Assembly (NCBI GenBank): GCA_002421605.1
Contig: DISJ01000020.1
Location: forward strand, 1 to 64,000
Direction: 5' to 3'
Source of the DNA: Rhodobacteraceae bacterium UBA6213
GTDB taxonomy: Bacteria; Pseudomonadota; Alphaproteobacteria; Rhodobacterales; Rhodobacteraceae
Length of the DNA stretch: 64,000 nucleotides
Within the stretch, counting starts at the first letter, position 1; each line of letters starts with the position of its first letter. Positions 1 through 8,125 of the stretch are shown here, piece after piece. Made by a program: the position numbers and the translations under genes. A model generated the notes under the pieces. The model made no database searches. It had not been told where the DNA came from and saw nothing but the letters and a program-made list of their open reading frames with translations.

Positions 1-27
1 CCCTGTCGCGCATTTCAGCGCTGCGCC

Positions 28-2385
28 CTAGAGCTTGACGTTGCGCAGACGTAATGCGTTGGAGATGACCGAGACCGATGAGAGGCTCATCGCGGCCGCC
101 GCAATCATCGGCGACAGCAGCAGCCCAAATACCGGGTAAAGCACCCCGGCGGCAATCGGCACCCCGGCGGCATTGTAGATGAAAGCGAAAAACAGGTTTT
201 GCTTGATGTTGCGCAAGGTGGCGCGGGCCAGGTTGCGCGCCCGCACGATGCCGGTCAGATCACCGCCCAGCAGCGTGATGCCCGCACTTTCCATTGCCAC
301 ATCCGCCCCAGTGCCCATCGCTATGCCGACATCGGCGGCGGCCAGCGCCGGGGCGTCGTTGACACCGTCACCAGCCATCGCGACCTTGCGGCCTTTGGCG
401 CGCAAGGCGTCGATCAGGTTTTTCTTGCCCTCGGGCAGAACCCCCGCGCGCACCTCGTCGATGCCCAGTTTCCCGGCAACGGCAAGGGCCGTGCGCTCGT
501 TGTCGCCGGTGGCCATGATCACGCGTATGCCTTGGGCATGCAGCGCATCAATGGCAGCAGCGGCGGTTTCCTTGATCGGGTCTGCCACCGCGACGATGCC
601 TGCGACCTTGCCATCGACCGCCACAAACATCGCCGTCTTGCCCTCGGCACGCAGCGTGTCGGCGGCAACGTCTGCGGCCTCTGTCACAAGGCCAAGATCG
701 GCCATCATCGCGGCGTTGCCGAGCGCCACTTTGCGCCCACCAACAACGCCCTGCACACCTTTGCCGGTTACCGCCTCGAAGCCGTCGGTTTCGCCCGGCG
801 TAACGCCGCGCGCCACCGCGCCAGCAATGATCGCTTCAGCCAGCGGATGTTCCGAGCCCTTTTCCAGCGTTGCCGCCAGCTTCAGGATCGTGTCCTCCAA
901 CTCGTCGCCCAGTGCCAGCACATCGGTCAGCTTGGGGCGGCCTTCGGTTAGCGTACCGGTCTTGTCGACGATCAGCGTATCGACCGCCGCCATCCGTTCC
1001 AGCGCCTCGGCATCCTTGATCAGCACCCCCGCTTGCGCGCCGCGCCCTGCGGCGGTGGTAATGGAAATCGGCGTGGCCAGCCCGAGCGCGCAGGGGCAGG
1101 CAATGATCAGCACCGATACCGCCGCTGCCATCGCGAATACGAATCCGGGTTGCGGGCCGATGGTAAGCCAAGCCGCGAACGCCGCCAGCGCCACCAAAAC
1201 CACTGTCGGCACGAACACCGCCGAGACCTTGTCAGCAAGCCCCTGAATTGGCGCACGTGAGCGGCGGGCGTTGCTGACCATCTTGACAATCTGCGCCAGC
1301 ACCGTATCGGCGCCCACCTTGGCCGCCTCGATTACCAGACTGCCGTTCTTGTTGATTGTGGCGCCGGTGACGGTATCGCCTTCGGTCTTTTCCACCGGCA
1401 TCGACTCGCCCGTCAGCATGCTTTCATCAACCGACGACGTGCCCGAAATCACCACACCATCAACCGGCACGGCATCACCCGGCCGCACCCGAAGCCGGTC
1501 GCCCGTCATGACGTTTTCGAGTGGTGCATCGTATTCAGTGCCGTCGGGCAGAATCCGCCGTGCAGTCTTGGGTGCCAGGTCCAGCAGCGCGCGGATCGCA
1601 TCGCCAGTGCGTTCGCGGGCCCGCAATTCCAACACCTGACCCAAAAAGACCAGCGCGATAATCACCGCTGCGGCCTCGAAATAGGTGCCAACACCCTCGC
1701 CCGAGCGGTACTGCGCGGGAAAGACCCCCGGCAAAAAGGTGGCCACCAACGAATAGAGATAGGCGGCACCGACACCCAGCGAGATCAACGTCCACATATT
1801 CGGCGAGCGGTTACGCAGTGAATCCCAACCGCGTTGGAAAAACGGCAGCGCCGCCCAGAGAACGACCGGACTGGCCAGCGCAAACTCGAGATAGCCTGCC
1901 CAAGGGTGCCCGATCCATACGCGAAACGGCAACCCGACCAGCTCGCCCATCGTCAACGCGATCAGCGGGACCGACGCCGCCGCGCTGATCCACATCCGGC
2001 GCGTGAAATCCGTCAATTCATGGTTGGGCTCGTCAGAGGGCAGCATTGGTTCCAGCGCCATGCCGCAGATCGGGCAGGCACCCGGCGCGTCGCGAACGAT
2101 TTCGGGGTGCATCGGACAGGTGTATTGCGCACCGGGTTGCACCACCGCGCCACGCTTGGCGGCATTGCCCGAGGCGTAAAACCATGGATCGACCTCGAAC
2201 GAAGTCTGGCACTTTTGCGAACAAAAGTAATGGGTCTTGCCGCCATGTTCGAGTGACCGTGCGGAAGGCGTGATTGCAACCGCCATGCCGCAGACGGGAT
2301 CAATTGCCGACTTGGTGCCAGGCGGGAGGTCGCCTTTGCCGGCGTGCCCGTGCCCGTGCCCGTGACGGTCGTGTGCGTGGTCCAT
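28..2385 (-). CDS. copA: Copper-translocating P1B-type ATPase
   Basis: Inner-membrane ATPase that exports copper (probably Cu+) from the cytoplasm; 785 aa. The N-terminus has a His-rich stretch (HDRHGHGHGH), then a YHS-type metal domain (DPVCGM...YFCSQKC, about residues 25-60) and a heavy-metal-binding motif (YTCPMHPEI...CPICGM, about 85-115) in place of the usual CxxC HMA domain. The P-type core follows: TGES, the membrane CPC motif (about 430), the phosphorylation motif DKTGTLT (about 473) and GDGVNDAP. I chose ATG 2385 because the longer frame runs through the CueR promoter at 2417-2447. Copper rather than silver or gold is inferred from CPC and the CueR/CopZ neighbours. Confidence 0.93.
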   Translation of the reverse strand: MDHAHDRHGHGHGHAGKGDLPPGTKSAIDPVCGMAVAITPSARSLEHGGKTHYFCSQKCQTSFEVDPWFYASGNAAKRGAVVQPGAQYTCPMHPEIVRDAPGACPICGMALEPMLPSDEPNHELTDFTRRMWISAAASVPLIALTMGELVGLPFRVWIGHPWAGYLEFALASPVVLWAALPFFQRGWDSLRNRSPNMWTLISLGVGAAYLYSLVATFLPGVFPAQYRSGEGVGTYFEAAAVIIALVFLGQVLELRARERTGDAIRALLDLAPKTARRILPDGTEYDAPLENVMTGDRLRVRPGDAVPVDGVVISGTSSVDESMLTGESMPVEKTEGDTVTGATINKNGSLVIEAAKVGADTVLAQIVKMVSNARRSRAPIQGLADKVSAVFVPTVVLVALAAFAAWLTIGPQPGFVFAMAAAVSVLIIACPCALGLATPISITTAAGRGAQAGVLIKDAEALERMAAVDTLIVDKTGTLTEGRPKLTDVLALGDELEDTILKLAATLEKGSEHPLAEAIIAGAVARGVTPGETDGFEAVTGKGVQGVVGGRKVALGNAAMMADLGLVTEAADVAADTLRAEGKTAMFVAVDGKVAGIVAVADPIKETAAAAIDALHAQGIRVIMATGDNERTALAVAGKLGIDEVRAGVLPEGKKNLIDALRAKGRKVAMAGDGVNDAPALAAADVGIAMGTGADVAMESAGITLLGGDLTGIVRARNLARATLRNIKQNLFFAFIYNAAGVPIAAGVLYPVFGLLLSPMIAAAAMSLSSVSVISNALRLRNVKL

Positions 2386-2416
2386 GTGATGTCCTAACCT
2401 TGGTCGCTTCCAGACC

Positions 2417-2447
2417 AACATGGGGCTTCCAGTTGGGGGAAGGTCAA
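2417..2447 (-). promoter_or_regulatory. CueR-type promoter of copA
   Basis: On the minus strand, -35 TTGACC and -10 CATGTT are separated by a 19-bp spacer holding the dyad CTTCC-N7-GGAAG. A 19-bp spacer with a central dyad is the hallmark of MerR-family activated promoters, and the half-sites match the CueR consensus. It lies 32 bp before the chosen copA start. Confidence 0.82.
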
Positions 2448-2556
2448 GGGGCGCGCGGCTGTCTCGGTTTCGGCTGCCACGCACTGCCCCGCAGATTACC
2501 TTTCGTTAGGGCCACGTGATGCCGCGCGGCTCACCTATTCGTGAGACGAAGGATGG

Positions 2557-2587
2557 TTGACCTTCCAGCGGGGGAAGGCCGCAAAAG
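2557..2587 (+). promoter_or_regulatory. CueR-type promoter of the cytochrome c pair
   Basis: TTGACC is followed by a spacer containing CTTCC-N7-GGAAG, the same half-sites as before copA but pointing the other way. The -10 is poor (CAAAAG at 19 bp). It precedes the cytochrome genes by about 160 bp, leaving a leader of roughly 150 nt with no obvious gene. Confidence 0.68.
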
Positions 2588-2745
2588 ACTGCAAGTTGAA
2601 GATGAGGCTGCGGCAATGTGCGGGCGGAGTTTGAACTTTGCACTAGGCGGTTTGCCGGCGCCGTCCCGCACAGGCGCAACGCCAGTTTGATGACCTGTCT
2701 GCCTGCGAAATGCGGCCACCTATGCGACAACACAAAAGGTAGAGA

Positions 2746-3219
2746 ATGAACGGACTTCTTGTTTACGGACTAGGCGCGCTGATGGTCGCGGGCGGCTTGC
2801 CCGCCGCTTTGAGCGCACAGACAATTTCCTTTGGATCGCCGATGGTGGCGGGGCACTCGATGGTGCCGCCCGATACTTCGGGGATTCCGATCGGAGCACC
2901 GCTGGTGGCGCCGAAGTTGCCTGAAACACTGTCGCCCATGGCGGTCACCGGCAAGCGGGCGTTTGATGCGAAATGCGCGTCGTGCCACGGTGAAAATGCT
3001 GCCGGGATCAATGGCACCGCGCCACCCTTGATCCATTTTATCTACGAGCCGAACCACCACCCGCAAATCGCGTTTCTTTCAGCGGTGCAAAAAGGCGTTC
3101 CCGCGCATCACTGGCATTTTGGCGACATGGCCCCGGTTCCGGGCGTGCCGCCGGGCATCGTGAAAAGCATCGAAGCCTATATTCGCGAAGTGCAGCGCGA
3201 AAACGGCATTCCGGGGTGA
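2746..3219 (+). CDS. Exported monohaem cytochrome c (copper-linked)
   Basis: A 157-aa class I-type cytochrome c with an N-terminal signal segment (residues 1-24, ending SAQ), one haem site CASCH (about residue 77) and a likely Met axial ligand in the HFGDMAPVPG segment near the C-terminus. It should act in the periplasm. RBS AGGTAGAG lies just upstream. The second cytochrome starts 34 bp later, so the two are probably cotranscribed from the CueR-type promoter at 2557. Its redox partner is unknown; a role in copper oxidation or an adjusted respiratory path under copper is inference only. Confidence 0.85.
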   Translation: MNGLLVYGLGALMVAGGLPAALSAQTISFGSPMVAGHSMVPPDTSGIPIGAPLVAPKLPETLSPMAVTGKRAFDAKCASCHGENAAGINGTAPPLIHFIYEPNHHPQIAFLSAVQKGVPAHHWHFGDMAPVPGVPPGIVKSIEAYIREVQRENGIPG

Positions 3220-3253
3220 TGATAGGACGGCCGAGCTGGCCGAGAGGGCATCA

Positions 3254-3730
3254 GTGATGAAAAGACCTGTCTTGGTTCTGGCGACAACGGCGCTGATCGC
3301 CAGCATCGGTGGTGCCTATTGGTGGCGCGGCGCTACCAGCACCTCGCAAGCGCCGATCTTTGCCGCCGCCGACACGGTAGCGGGCGCGGCGCTTTATCAG
3401 GCCAACTGCGCTGCCTGCCACGGCGCAAATCTAGAAGGCGCCGAGGATTGGCAAGTACCCGGCGCCGATGGCCGCCTGCCGCCGCCGCCGCATGATAAAA
3501 GCGGCCATACTTGGCACCATGGCGATATGCTGTTGTTCGACTATACCAAGCTCGGCGGCGCCGAGGCGCTTGCGCAGCAGGGCATGGCCTATGACAGCGG
3601 CATGCCCGGCTTCGCCGATACTCTGACCGATGCGCAGATCGTGGATATTCTTACCTTTATCAAATCGACCTGGCCCGATCGCGAGCGCCAAGCACAGGCA
3701 GCGCGCTCTGAAGCCGAGCGAAACCCTTGA
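3254..3730 (+). CDS. Second monohaem cytochrome c of the pair
   Basis: A 158-aa protein with an N-terminal membrane or signal segment (about residues 5-22), haem site CAACH (about residue 55) and a candidate Met ligand in DSGMPGF. It resembles its upstream neighbour in layout: both have a W/HWHxGDM segment after the haem site, suggesting an old duplication. GTG 3254 and ATG 3257 are adjacent start options in the same frame. It sits between the CueR-type promoter at 2557 and convergent copZ. No specific function can be named. Confidence 0.83.
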   Translation: MMKRPVLVLATTALIASIGGAYWWRGATSTSQAPIFAAADTVAGAALYQANCAACHGANLEGAEDWQVPGADGRLPPPPHDKSGHTWHHGDMLLFDYTKLGGAEALAQQGMAYDSGMPGFADTLTDAQIVDILTFIKSTWPDRERQAQAARSEAERNP

Positions 3731-3745
3731 ACCGGGCTGGGTAGT

Positions 3746-3949
3746 TCAACGCACGGGCGAAGCCGCGTAACCCGCTGCCTTGAGTGTCGCCACCAGCGCC
3801 TCGTCGCTGAGTAACGCCTTGGCAACCGTGACCGTATGCGTTGCCAGATCGCATTCGACGCTGGCGCCTACGTCGACGGCGCCGATGGCTTTGGTGATGG
3901 TCGCCGAGCAATGGCCGCAACTCATTTCAGGCACGTCAAATCGAGTCAT
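3746..3949 (-). CDS. copZ: Copper chaperone, HMA domain
   Basis: A 67-aa single heavy-metal-associated domain with the Cu+ binding motif MSCGHC near the N-terminus and the typical ferredoxin-like pattern ending in LKAAGY. CopZ/Atx1 proteins carry cytosolic Cu+ to CopA or to regulators. Here CopA lacks its own CxxC HMA domain, so CopZ may be the main soluble delivery protein. A CueR-type promoter at 3976-4006 precedes it, divergent from cueR. Confidence 0.88.
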   Translation of the reverse strand: MTRFDVPEMSCGHCSATITKAIGAVDVGASVECDLATHTVTVAKALLSDEALVATLKAAGYAASPVR

Positions 3950-3975
3950 CTCAGTCTCCTATGCAGGTTAGCGTG

Positions 3976-4006
3976 AAGGTGGGAGTTTCCCGCGCTGGAA
4001 GGTCAA
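3976..4006 (-). promoter_or_regulatory. CueR-type promoter of copZ
   Basis: On the minus strand TTGACC is followed by a 19-bp spacer with the dyad TTCCAGCGCGGGAA and a weak -10 (CACCTT). The half-sites match the other three CueR-type promoters in this region. Confidence 0.72.
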
Positions 4007-4065
4007 GTGCCCAACTGGCAATTGGAGGATATTTTGCGGTTTTCCGCCGTGCCGTGGCCGCGCAC

Positions 4066-4096
4066 TTGACCTTCCTATGACTGGAAGCATAAGTAA
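4066..4096 (+). promoter_or_regulatory. CueR-type promoter of cueR
   Basis: TTGACC, then a spacer with CTTCC-N7-GGAAG, then an A/T-rich -10 region (TAAGTA at 18 bp, AAGTAA at 19 bp). It lies 41 bp before the cueR ATG and back to back with the copZ promoter, implying autoregulation. Confidence 0.75.
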
Positions 4097-4136
4097 GCCG
4101 CAGGCCGCACCGCCCCCCGAACACAAGGATCGTGCC

Positions 4137-4556
4137 ATGAATATCGGAGACGCCGCGCAGCTTTCGGGCCTTCCGGCCAAAACCATCCGCTATTACGAAG
4201 ATATCGGTCTGATAGAACCGTTGCGTTCCGCCAACGGCTACCGCAGTTTTCGCGAAAGCGATCTTCACAAGCTCACTTTTCTGGGTCGTGCGCGCTCGCT
4301 GGGTTTTACCATCGACGATTGCCGCACGCTGCTGACGCTCTATCGCGACCGCTCGCGCGCCAGCGCCGACGTAAAGCATGTCGCGCAAGACCATCTGGCC
4401 TGCATCGACCGCAAGATTGTCGAGCTGACCGAGATGCGAAGAACCCTGTCGCATCTGGTCGAGGCTTGTGCGGGTGACGACCGGCCCGACTGCCCCATTC
4501 TTGCAGACCTCGCGGCGGTTGCGCCGGGGCAAAGCTGCGTTCGCCAGTCGAATTGA
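4137..4556 (+). CDS. cueR: Copper-responsive MerR-family activator
   Basis: A 139-aa MerR-family regulator. The N-terminal winged helix (MNIGDAAQLSGLPAKTIRYY) is followed by a dimerisation helix and a C-terminal metal loop with Cys-x7-Cys (CAGDDRPDC), the spacing of the two Cu+ ligands of CueR. CueR-like proteins twist 19-bp-spacer promoters into an active form when Cu+, Ag+ or Au+ binds. ATG 4137 is chosen because an upstream in-frame ATG (4077) lies inside the promoter spacer. Four matching promoters nearby are its likely targets. Confidence 0.9.
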   Translation: MNIGDAAQLSGLPAKTIRYYEDIGLIEPLRSANGYRSFRESDLHKLTFLGRARSLGFTIDDCRTLLTLYRDRSRASADVKHVAQDHLACIDRKIVELTEMRRTLSHLVEACAGDDRPDCPILADLAAVAPGQSCVRQSN

Positions 4557-4632
4557 GCGAGCAATTCTGCGTTTTGCGCTCGCGCTAGCCCCCGCCGATT
4601 ATTGCGCACTGCCAGCGACTGCGTGGCAATGG

Positions 4633-5234
4633 TTAATGCGGGTTTTGACCTGTCGCGAGTGCTAGATGGTGCGTTTGATGGTGCGCGCCAAGTGACAGAA
4701 CGCCAATGAAGCCAAGCCCGCGTAGCATCGGCACCTGCGCCGCGCCGCCCGTGGCAGTTAACACGGCGCCCCGCTCGGTTGGTTCCGCGCTCAGGTTCAG
4801 CCCAAGGTAGCCGTTCATCGTGGCCACATGTGCCAGTGCCATCCGCCGGATCGAGGCCTGAACCACCGGGTCAACCGCGCTTGCGTCGAAGCGCGCCCCC
4901 CCTCGATTTCAGTTGTCGCAACCTCGGCGTGCAAGATCACGTTATCCATATCGATCAGGTGCTGGCGCAACGCTTCGACATCAACCTTTGTCCAGTCGGT
5001 CGCCGGGTCAGCAACAAGCCGCGCCACGATCTCGCCAATTGCCGAAAATGCTGCCTGCCCACCTTGCTGCGGTATCGTATCTTCGGCCAGTGTCGGCAGG
5101 CCCACGCCCGCTTGCATCATGGCGGTGTGATCCATCACCATGGGCGCGCTCTGGGATGTTTCCTGCGCCATAGCCGCGGCCGGCAGAGCCAGCGAGAATA
5201 GCAGTGAGAAAACGACGGTGTGGCGCATGCGCAT
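4633..5234 (-). pseudogene. Exported copper-cluster protein, frameshifted
   Basis: The start has a strong RBS (AAGGAGG) and a signal peptide ending AMA; the likely initiator is ATG 5228, eight bases from the RBS, rather than 5234. The first frame carries conserved-looking text (WTKVDVEALRQHLIDMDNV) up to a run of seven G at 4896-4902 (minus strand), after which sensible sequence (VVQASIRRMALAHVATMNG) continues in another frame to 4633. One extra base in the run would restore a protein of about 200 aa. It may be a true phase-variable or dead gene, or a sequencing error. The family is of unknown function; I recall similar proteins beside copper genes. Confidence 0.7.
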
Positions 5235-5324
5235 AGCCTCCTTCCGATGTTAGAGCTTTGCGTTACCAGACCCAACGCAACGATCCTACAAATTCTTTCG
5301 TGTGGCCCTGCGTGTAATGTGGCC

Positions 5325-6339
5325 GATTTGGCGAGACACCATTTCATGGTGCTATAGCTTTTCTCTGAGCGCCTCGTAAGGCGTTTTGCCGTTGTGGGCA
5401 CCGTGGGGTCTTGCGAGGTTGTAAAACTGTTCGCACTCGGCCAGTTTGGCGTTCAGATCGACATCGCCCGTGTAGCTGAGCAACTGGTAGAACTCCTGCT
5501 CGTCGGATCGGTGAGATCGTTCGACCTTGCCGTTGAGTTGCGGCGAACCGGGTTTGATGTAGGCATGGCGGATGCCTTTGTCTTCGACATGCCAATGGGA
5601 TTTGGCCTGGAACTCATGGCTGTTATCAGTGCGGATTTCCTGAATGCGAAAGGGAAAGGTTGCATTGACGTGATCCACGAAATTGATGGCATTGGCCTGG
5701 TTGTGGCGTTCGTAGATCTTCAGCGCCCGGATTCTTGTCGCGTCATCAATGGCCGTGTATTGAAAACGCCGAGTTTTGGCGCCAGATTTGTCTATGAAAG
5801 TCACGAACTTGACATCCATCTGGATCTGATACCCCCCCCTCTCACGGTTTGAAGGCAAACCGTTGTCGGGCAACGGGAACCTGCTTGTTATAGTGCTTGG
5901 TGTGGATCTTGCGTACCCGCGTGCCGCCCGGCAGGCGGTTCACGCCATTGCGCTTGAGGATCCGGCAGACGCCGGCGTCCGAGGTTTTGAGCCCATGATA
6001 CCGCTCCAGATACCCGACGATGCGGATCGGCCCGAGATGGTATTCGCAGCGCAGATGCAGGACTTTCTCCGTAACTGCCTCCGGCGTCCGGTTCGGATGG
6101 TTGTGCAGAACCGATCGCTTATTGGCCAGTCCGGCCTCGCCATGATCTGCGAGGGCATGACGCCATCGATAGAAACTGGCTCTCCCGATCCCGAAGTATC
6201 GGCAGGTCTTGCTGACGTCACCCGACGCCGCAGCGCGATCCAGAATGCGCAGCTTGCGCCGGATTTCCTGTTGGTCTTTGGTCGTCGAACGCGCCCTCCC
6301 ACTCCAAAATGGAGATTACGGAAGGTGTCTCGCTGAATC
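5325..6339 (-). mobile_element. IS481-type insertion sequence, degraded
   Basis: About 1,015 bp bounded by imperfect inverted repeats: GATTTGGCGAGACACC at 5325-5340 and its counterpart at 6324-6339 (14 of 16 matching). It contains one transposase reading frame on the minus strand in two parts. I could not identify a target-site duplication. Length and transposase type fit the IS481 family. Confidence 0.75.
5352..6290 (-). pseudogene. IS481-family transposase, interrupted
   Basis: The N-terminal part (frame without an ATG) reads TTKDQQEIRRKLRILDRAAA then a helix-turn-helix segment (SKTCRYFGIGRASFYRWR). It continues to ...KIHTKHYNKQVPVARQRFAF and hits TGA near 5843. The catalytic part resumes in another frame after a run of eight G (5832-5839) with the DDE landmarks QMDVKF, RTDNSHEF and GKVERSHRSDEQEF, ending in PYEALREKL. 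Relatives join these parts directly, so about ten spurious codons plus a frameshift lie between. The gene is probably dead; DNS replaces the usual DNG near the second Asp. Confidence 0.78.
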
Positions 6340-7363
6340 GATAGGTCCTACAGATAGTCGCAACCAGGCCGACGATACCTGTCACAATCGCGCGGCTAGT
6401 CAAACTCTAAATCGGTCTTTTCGGCCCAGTCGCGACGCTAGCTTGCAGCAAGGCACTGAATGAGGAGGTCCACCTGCCAATGCTAAGCGGCAGTAATTCG
6501 CTATGTGCCTTTTACGCTGGCTCAGCTACAATTGAGGAGGCTCGTCCACAGTCCCATACCCTCCGCTACATTCGGACACTGAATCCGTCCAAGGGCCCCG
6601 ATTGGGGCTTTTTTTCTTTTTGTTTCAGAGGGCGTTGGCATGGCCATCCGCCCTTCGGAGACTGGGCGCTTGACGCGGAACGGGTCTCCGAATGGCCCGT
6701 GTCTCTCTTCGAGCGCCCCTCGACGGCCACGGGACGGCGTAAAACATCCTCGCATTTTTAATGGGTTGCCGCATTCATGGGGTCGCCCCATTCGCGAGAT
6801 AATCTGGGAAAGGGAAAGATACGAGTATTGAGCCGTCTCTGAGTCCCAAAGCACCGATTTTTAAACGGCATGCATATTTAAAACACGTTTCCTGCCAAAT
6901 CCCGCGCCGAACGTCGGGTCAAATCAGTCTACTTAGGCCGCACCGTTTTGCGGCTGATCCCGATCCATGCATACGCAGCACTACTCGAAACTCCGTAGCA
7001 ACAGTCGGAAACAAGTCCACATAGTCACGGCCAAACAGTTGATCACGGGCGCAGGACTTGAACTATTGGAACTGGGCGCGCATGGTCATGGCCGAATTCT
7101 GGCGCAGCGATCCAACAGCGCAAGCGAAGTTTGCCTAGCGCCGCCTGTGCCGGCATTCGCCCAGCGCGCCCGCAACCGCCACCGATGCATGATCGACCCG
7201 GTGGTCGGCTGGCCCGGCCGCGTTTTGGTGTTTGCCCTGATGTTTTCGACAGACGCCTACAGATGTCGCATCCAGCGCTGAACCGGCAAGCCGCGCTGCG
7301 GTGGGTTTGGATGCCGCGCCTCTGGAGAGCCCCCGCCAGTTCCGCGCCCGCCGCTGCTTAGTA
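6340..7363. other. Gene-poor stretch after the IS element
   Basis: No convincing coding region on either strand. Short open frames (for example at 6640-6831 and 6967-7281) lack an RBS and recognisable protein text. The only clear structure is the terminator-like hairpin at 6596-6615. Confidence 0.5.
6596..6615 (+). terminator. Rho-independent terminator-like hairpin
   Basis: GCCCC-GATT-GGGGC followed by seven T and a further T-rich tract. No intact gene on the plus strand ends just before it, so it may be left over from a lost gene. Confidence 0.6.
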
Positions 7364-8002
7364 TCAGCCGTTCGGCGTAATGATGATTTCGACGCGGCGG
7401 TTGGTAGCCCGGCCTGCGGCGGTGTTGTTTGAGGCAATCGGATCATAGTAGGCGCGGCCAAGATACCCAACGCGCGAAGCAGGTGTGCCCGAGCTGATCA
7501 GAATTTGCGCGACCGCCAACGCGCGCTGCTCGCTAAGCTGCTGGTTCACCGCAAGCGTTCCAACGTTGTCGGTATGGCCAACCACACGAACTGTCGTGTT
7601 GGGGTAGTTCTGCAGACTGCGCGAGATGGCAGCCAATGACGAGCGGAAATTCTGGTGCACAACAGCAGAGTCGAAATCAAAGGTGATCGCTTCTGGCAGA
7701 TTTACGACAAGGGTTTCACCAGTATTCACTATCCCTGCATTGGTGCCGGCGAGGGATTGGCGTAGTTCACGTTCCTGATTGGCAAGATCGTTGCCGATCG
7801 CGGCACCAATACCAGCGCCAATCACGCCGCCGATAATAGTGCCTCTGGTATCCCCGCCAATCAACTGGCCTGCGGCAGCCCCAGTAAGCCCACCGATGAT
7901 GGCGCCGGTGCCCGTTTGATTGTTGGTTCCATCAACATTGCTGCACGCGCCGAGCGCAAGAACCGCCGCAGCGACGGCGACGAGGGATTTGGGATATGCC
8001 AT
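7364..8002 (-). CDS. OmpA-family lipoprotein with glycine zipper
   Basis: A 212-aa protein. The signal peptide ends in a lipobox (LGAC), so it should be lipid-anchored, probably in the outer membrane. Residues about 33-75 are glycine-zipper repeats (GAIIGGLTGAAAGQLIGG and similar). The C-terminal half is an OmpA peptidoglycan-binding domain with FDFDSA, VVGHTDNVG and a final ATNRRVEI. It probably tethers the envelope to peptidoglycan. An EcfG-type promoter at 8063-8087 precedes it, suggesting induction in the general stress response. Confidence 0.9.
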   Translation of the reverse strand: MAYPKSLVAVAAAVLALGACSNVDGTNNQTGTGAIIGGLTGAAAGQLIGGDTRGTIIGGVIGAGIGAAIGNDLANQERELRQSLAGTNAGIVNTGETLVVNLPEAITFDFDSAVVHQNFRSSLAAISRSLQNYPNTTVRVVGHTDNVGTLAVNQQLSEQRALAVAQILISSGTPASRVGYLGRAYYDPIASNNTAAGRATNRRVEIIITPNG

Positions 8003-8062
8003 GTCAGTCCTCCATCCGAAACGCGGCGCGGGGCAGTTCCTGCGGCCGTCATTTCCTGATTG

Positions 8063-8087
8063 AACGAACCATGCGCCGGAAAGTTCC
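8063..8087 (-). promoter_or_regulatory. EcfG-type general-stress promoter
   Basis: On the minus strand GGAAC, 16 bases, CGTT: an exact match to the alphaproteobacterial EcfG consensus (GGAAC-N16/17-CGTT). It lies about 60 bp before the OmpA lipoprotein start. Confidence 0.7.
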
Positions 8088-8125
8088 TCAGCGGCAGGCT
8101 CGGAATCTGCGGATAGCGGGGGCGC

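Noticed and set aside
179..1246. 355-aa open frame on the plus strand inside copA
   Set aside because: It lies antisense to clear P-type ATPase motifs; a GC-rich shadow.
6480..6831. Two overlapping plus-strand frames around the hairpin at 6596
   Set aside because: The terminator-like hairpin lies inside the first frame, and neither frame has an RBS or known motif.
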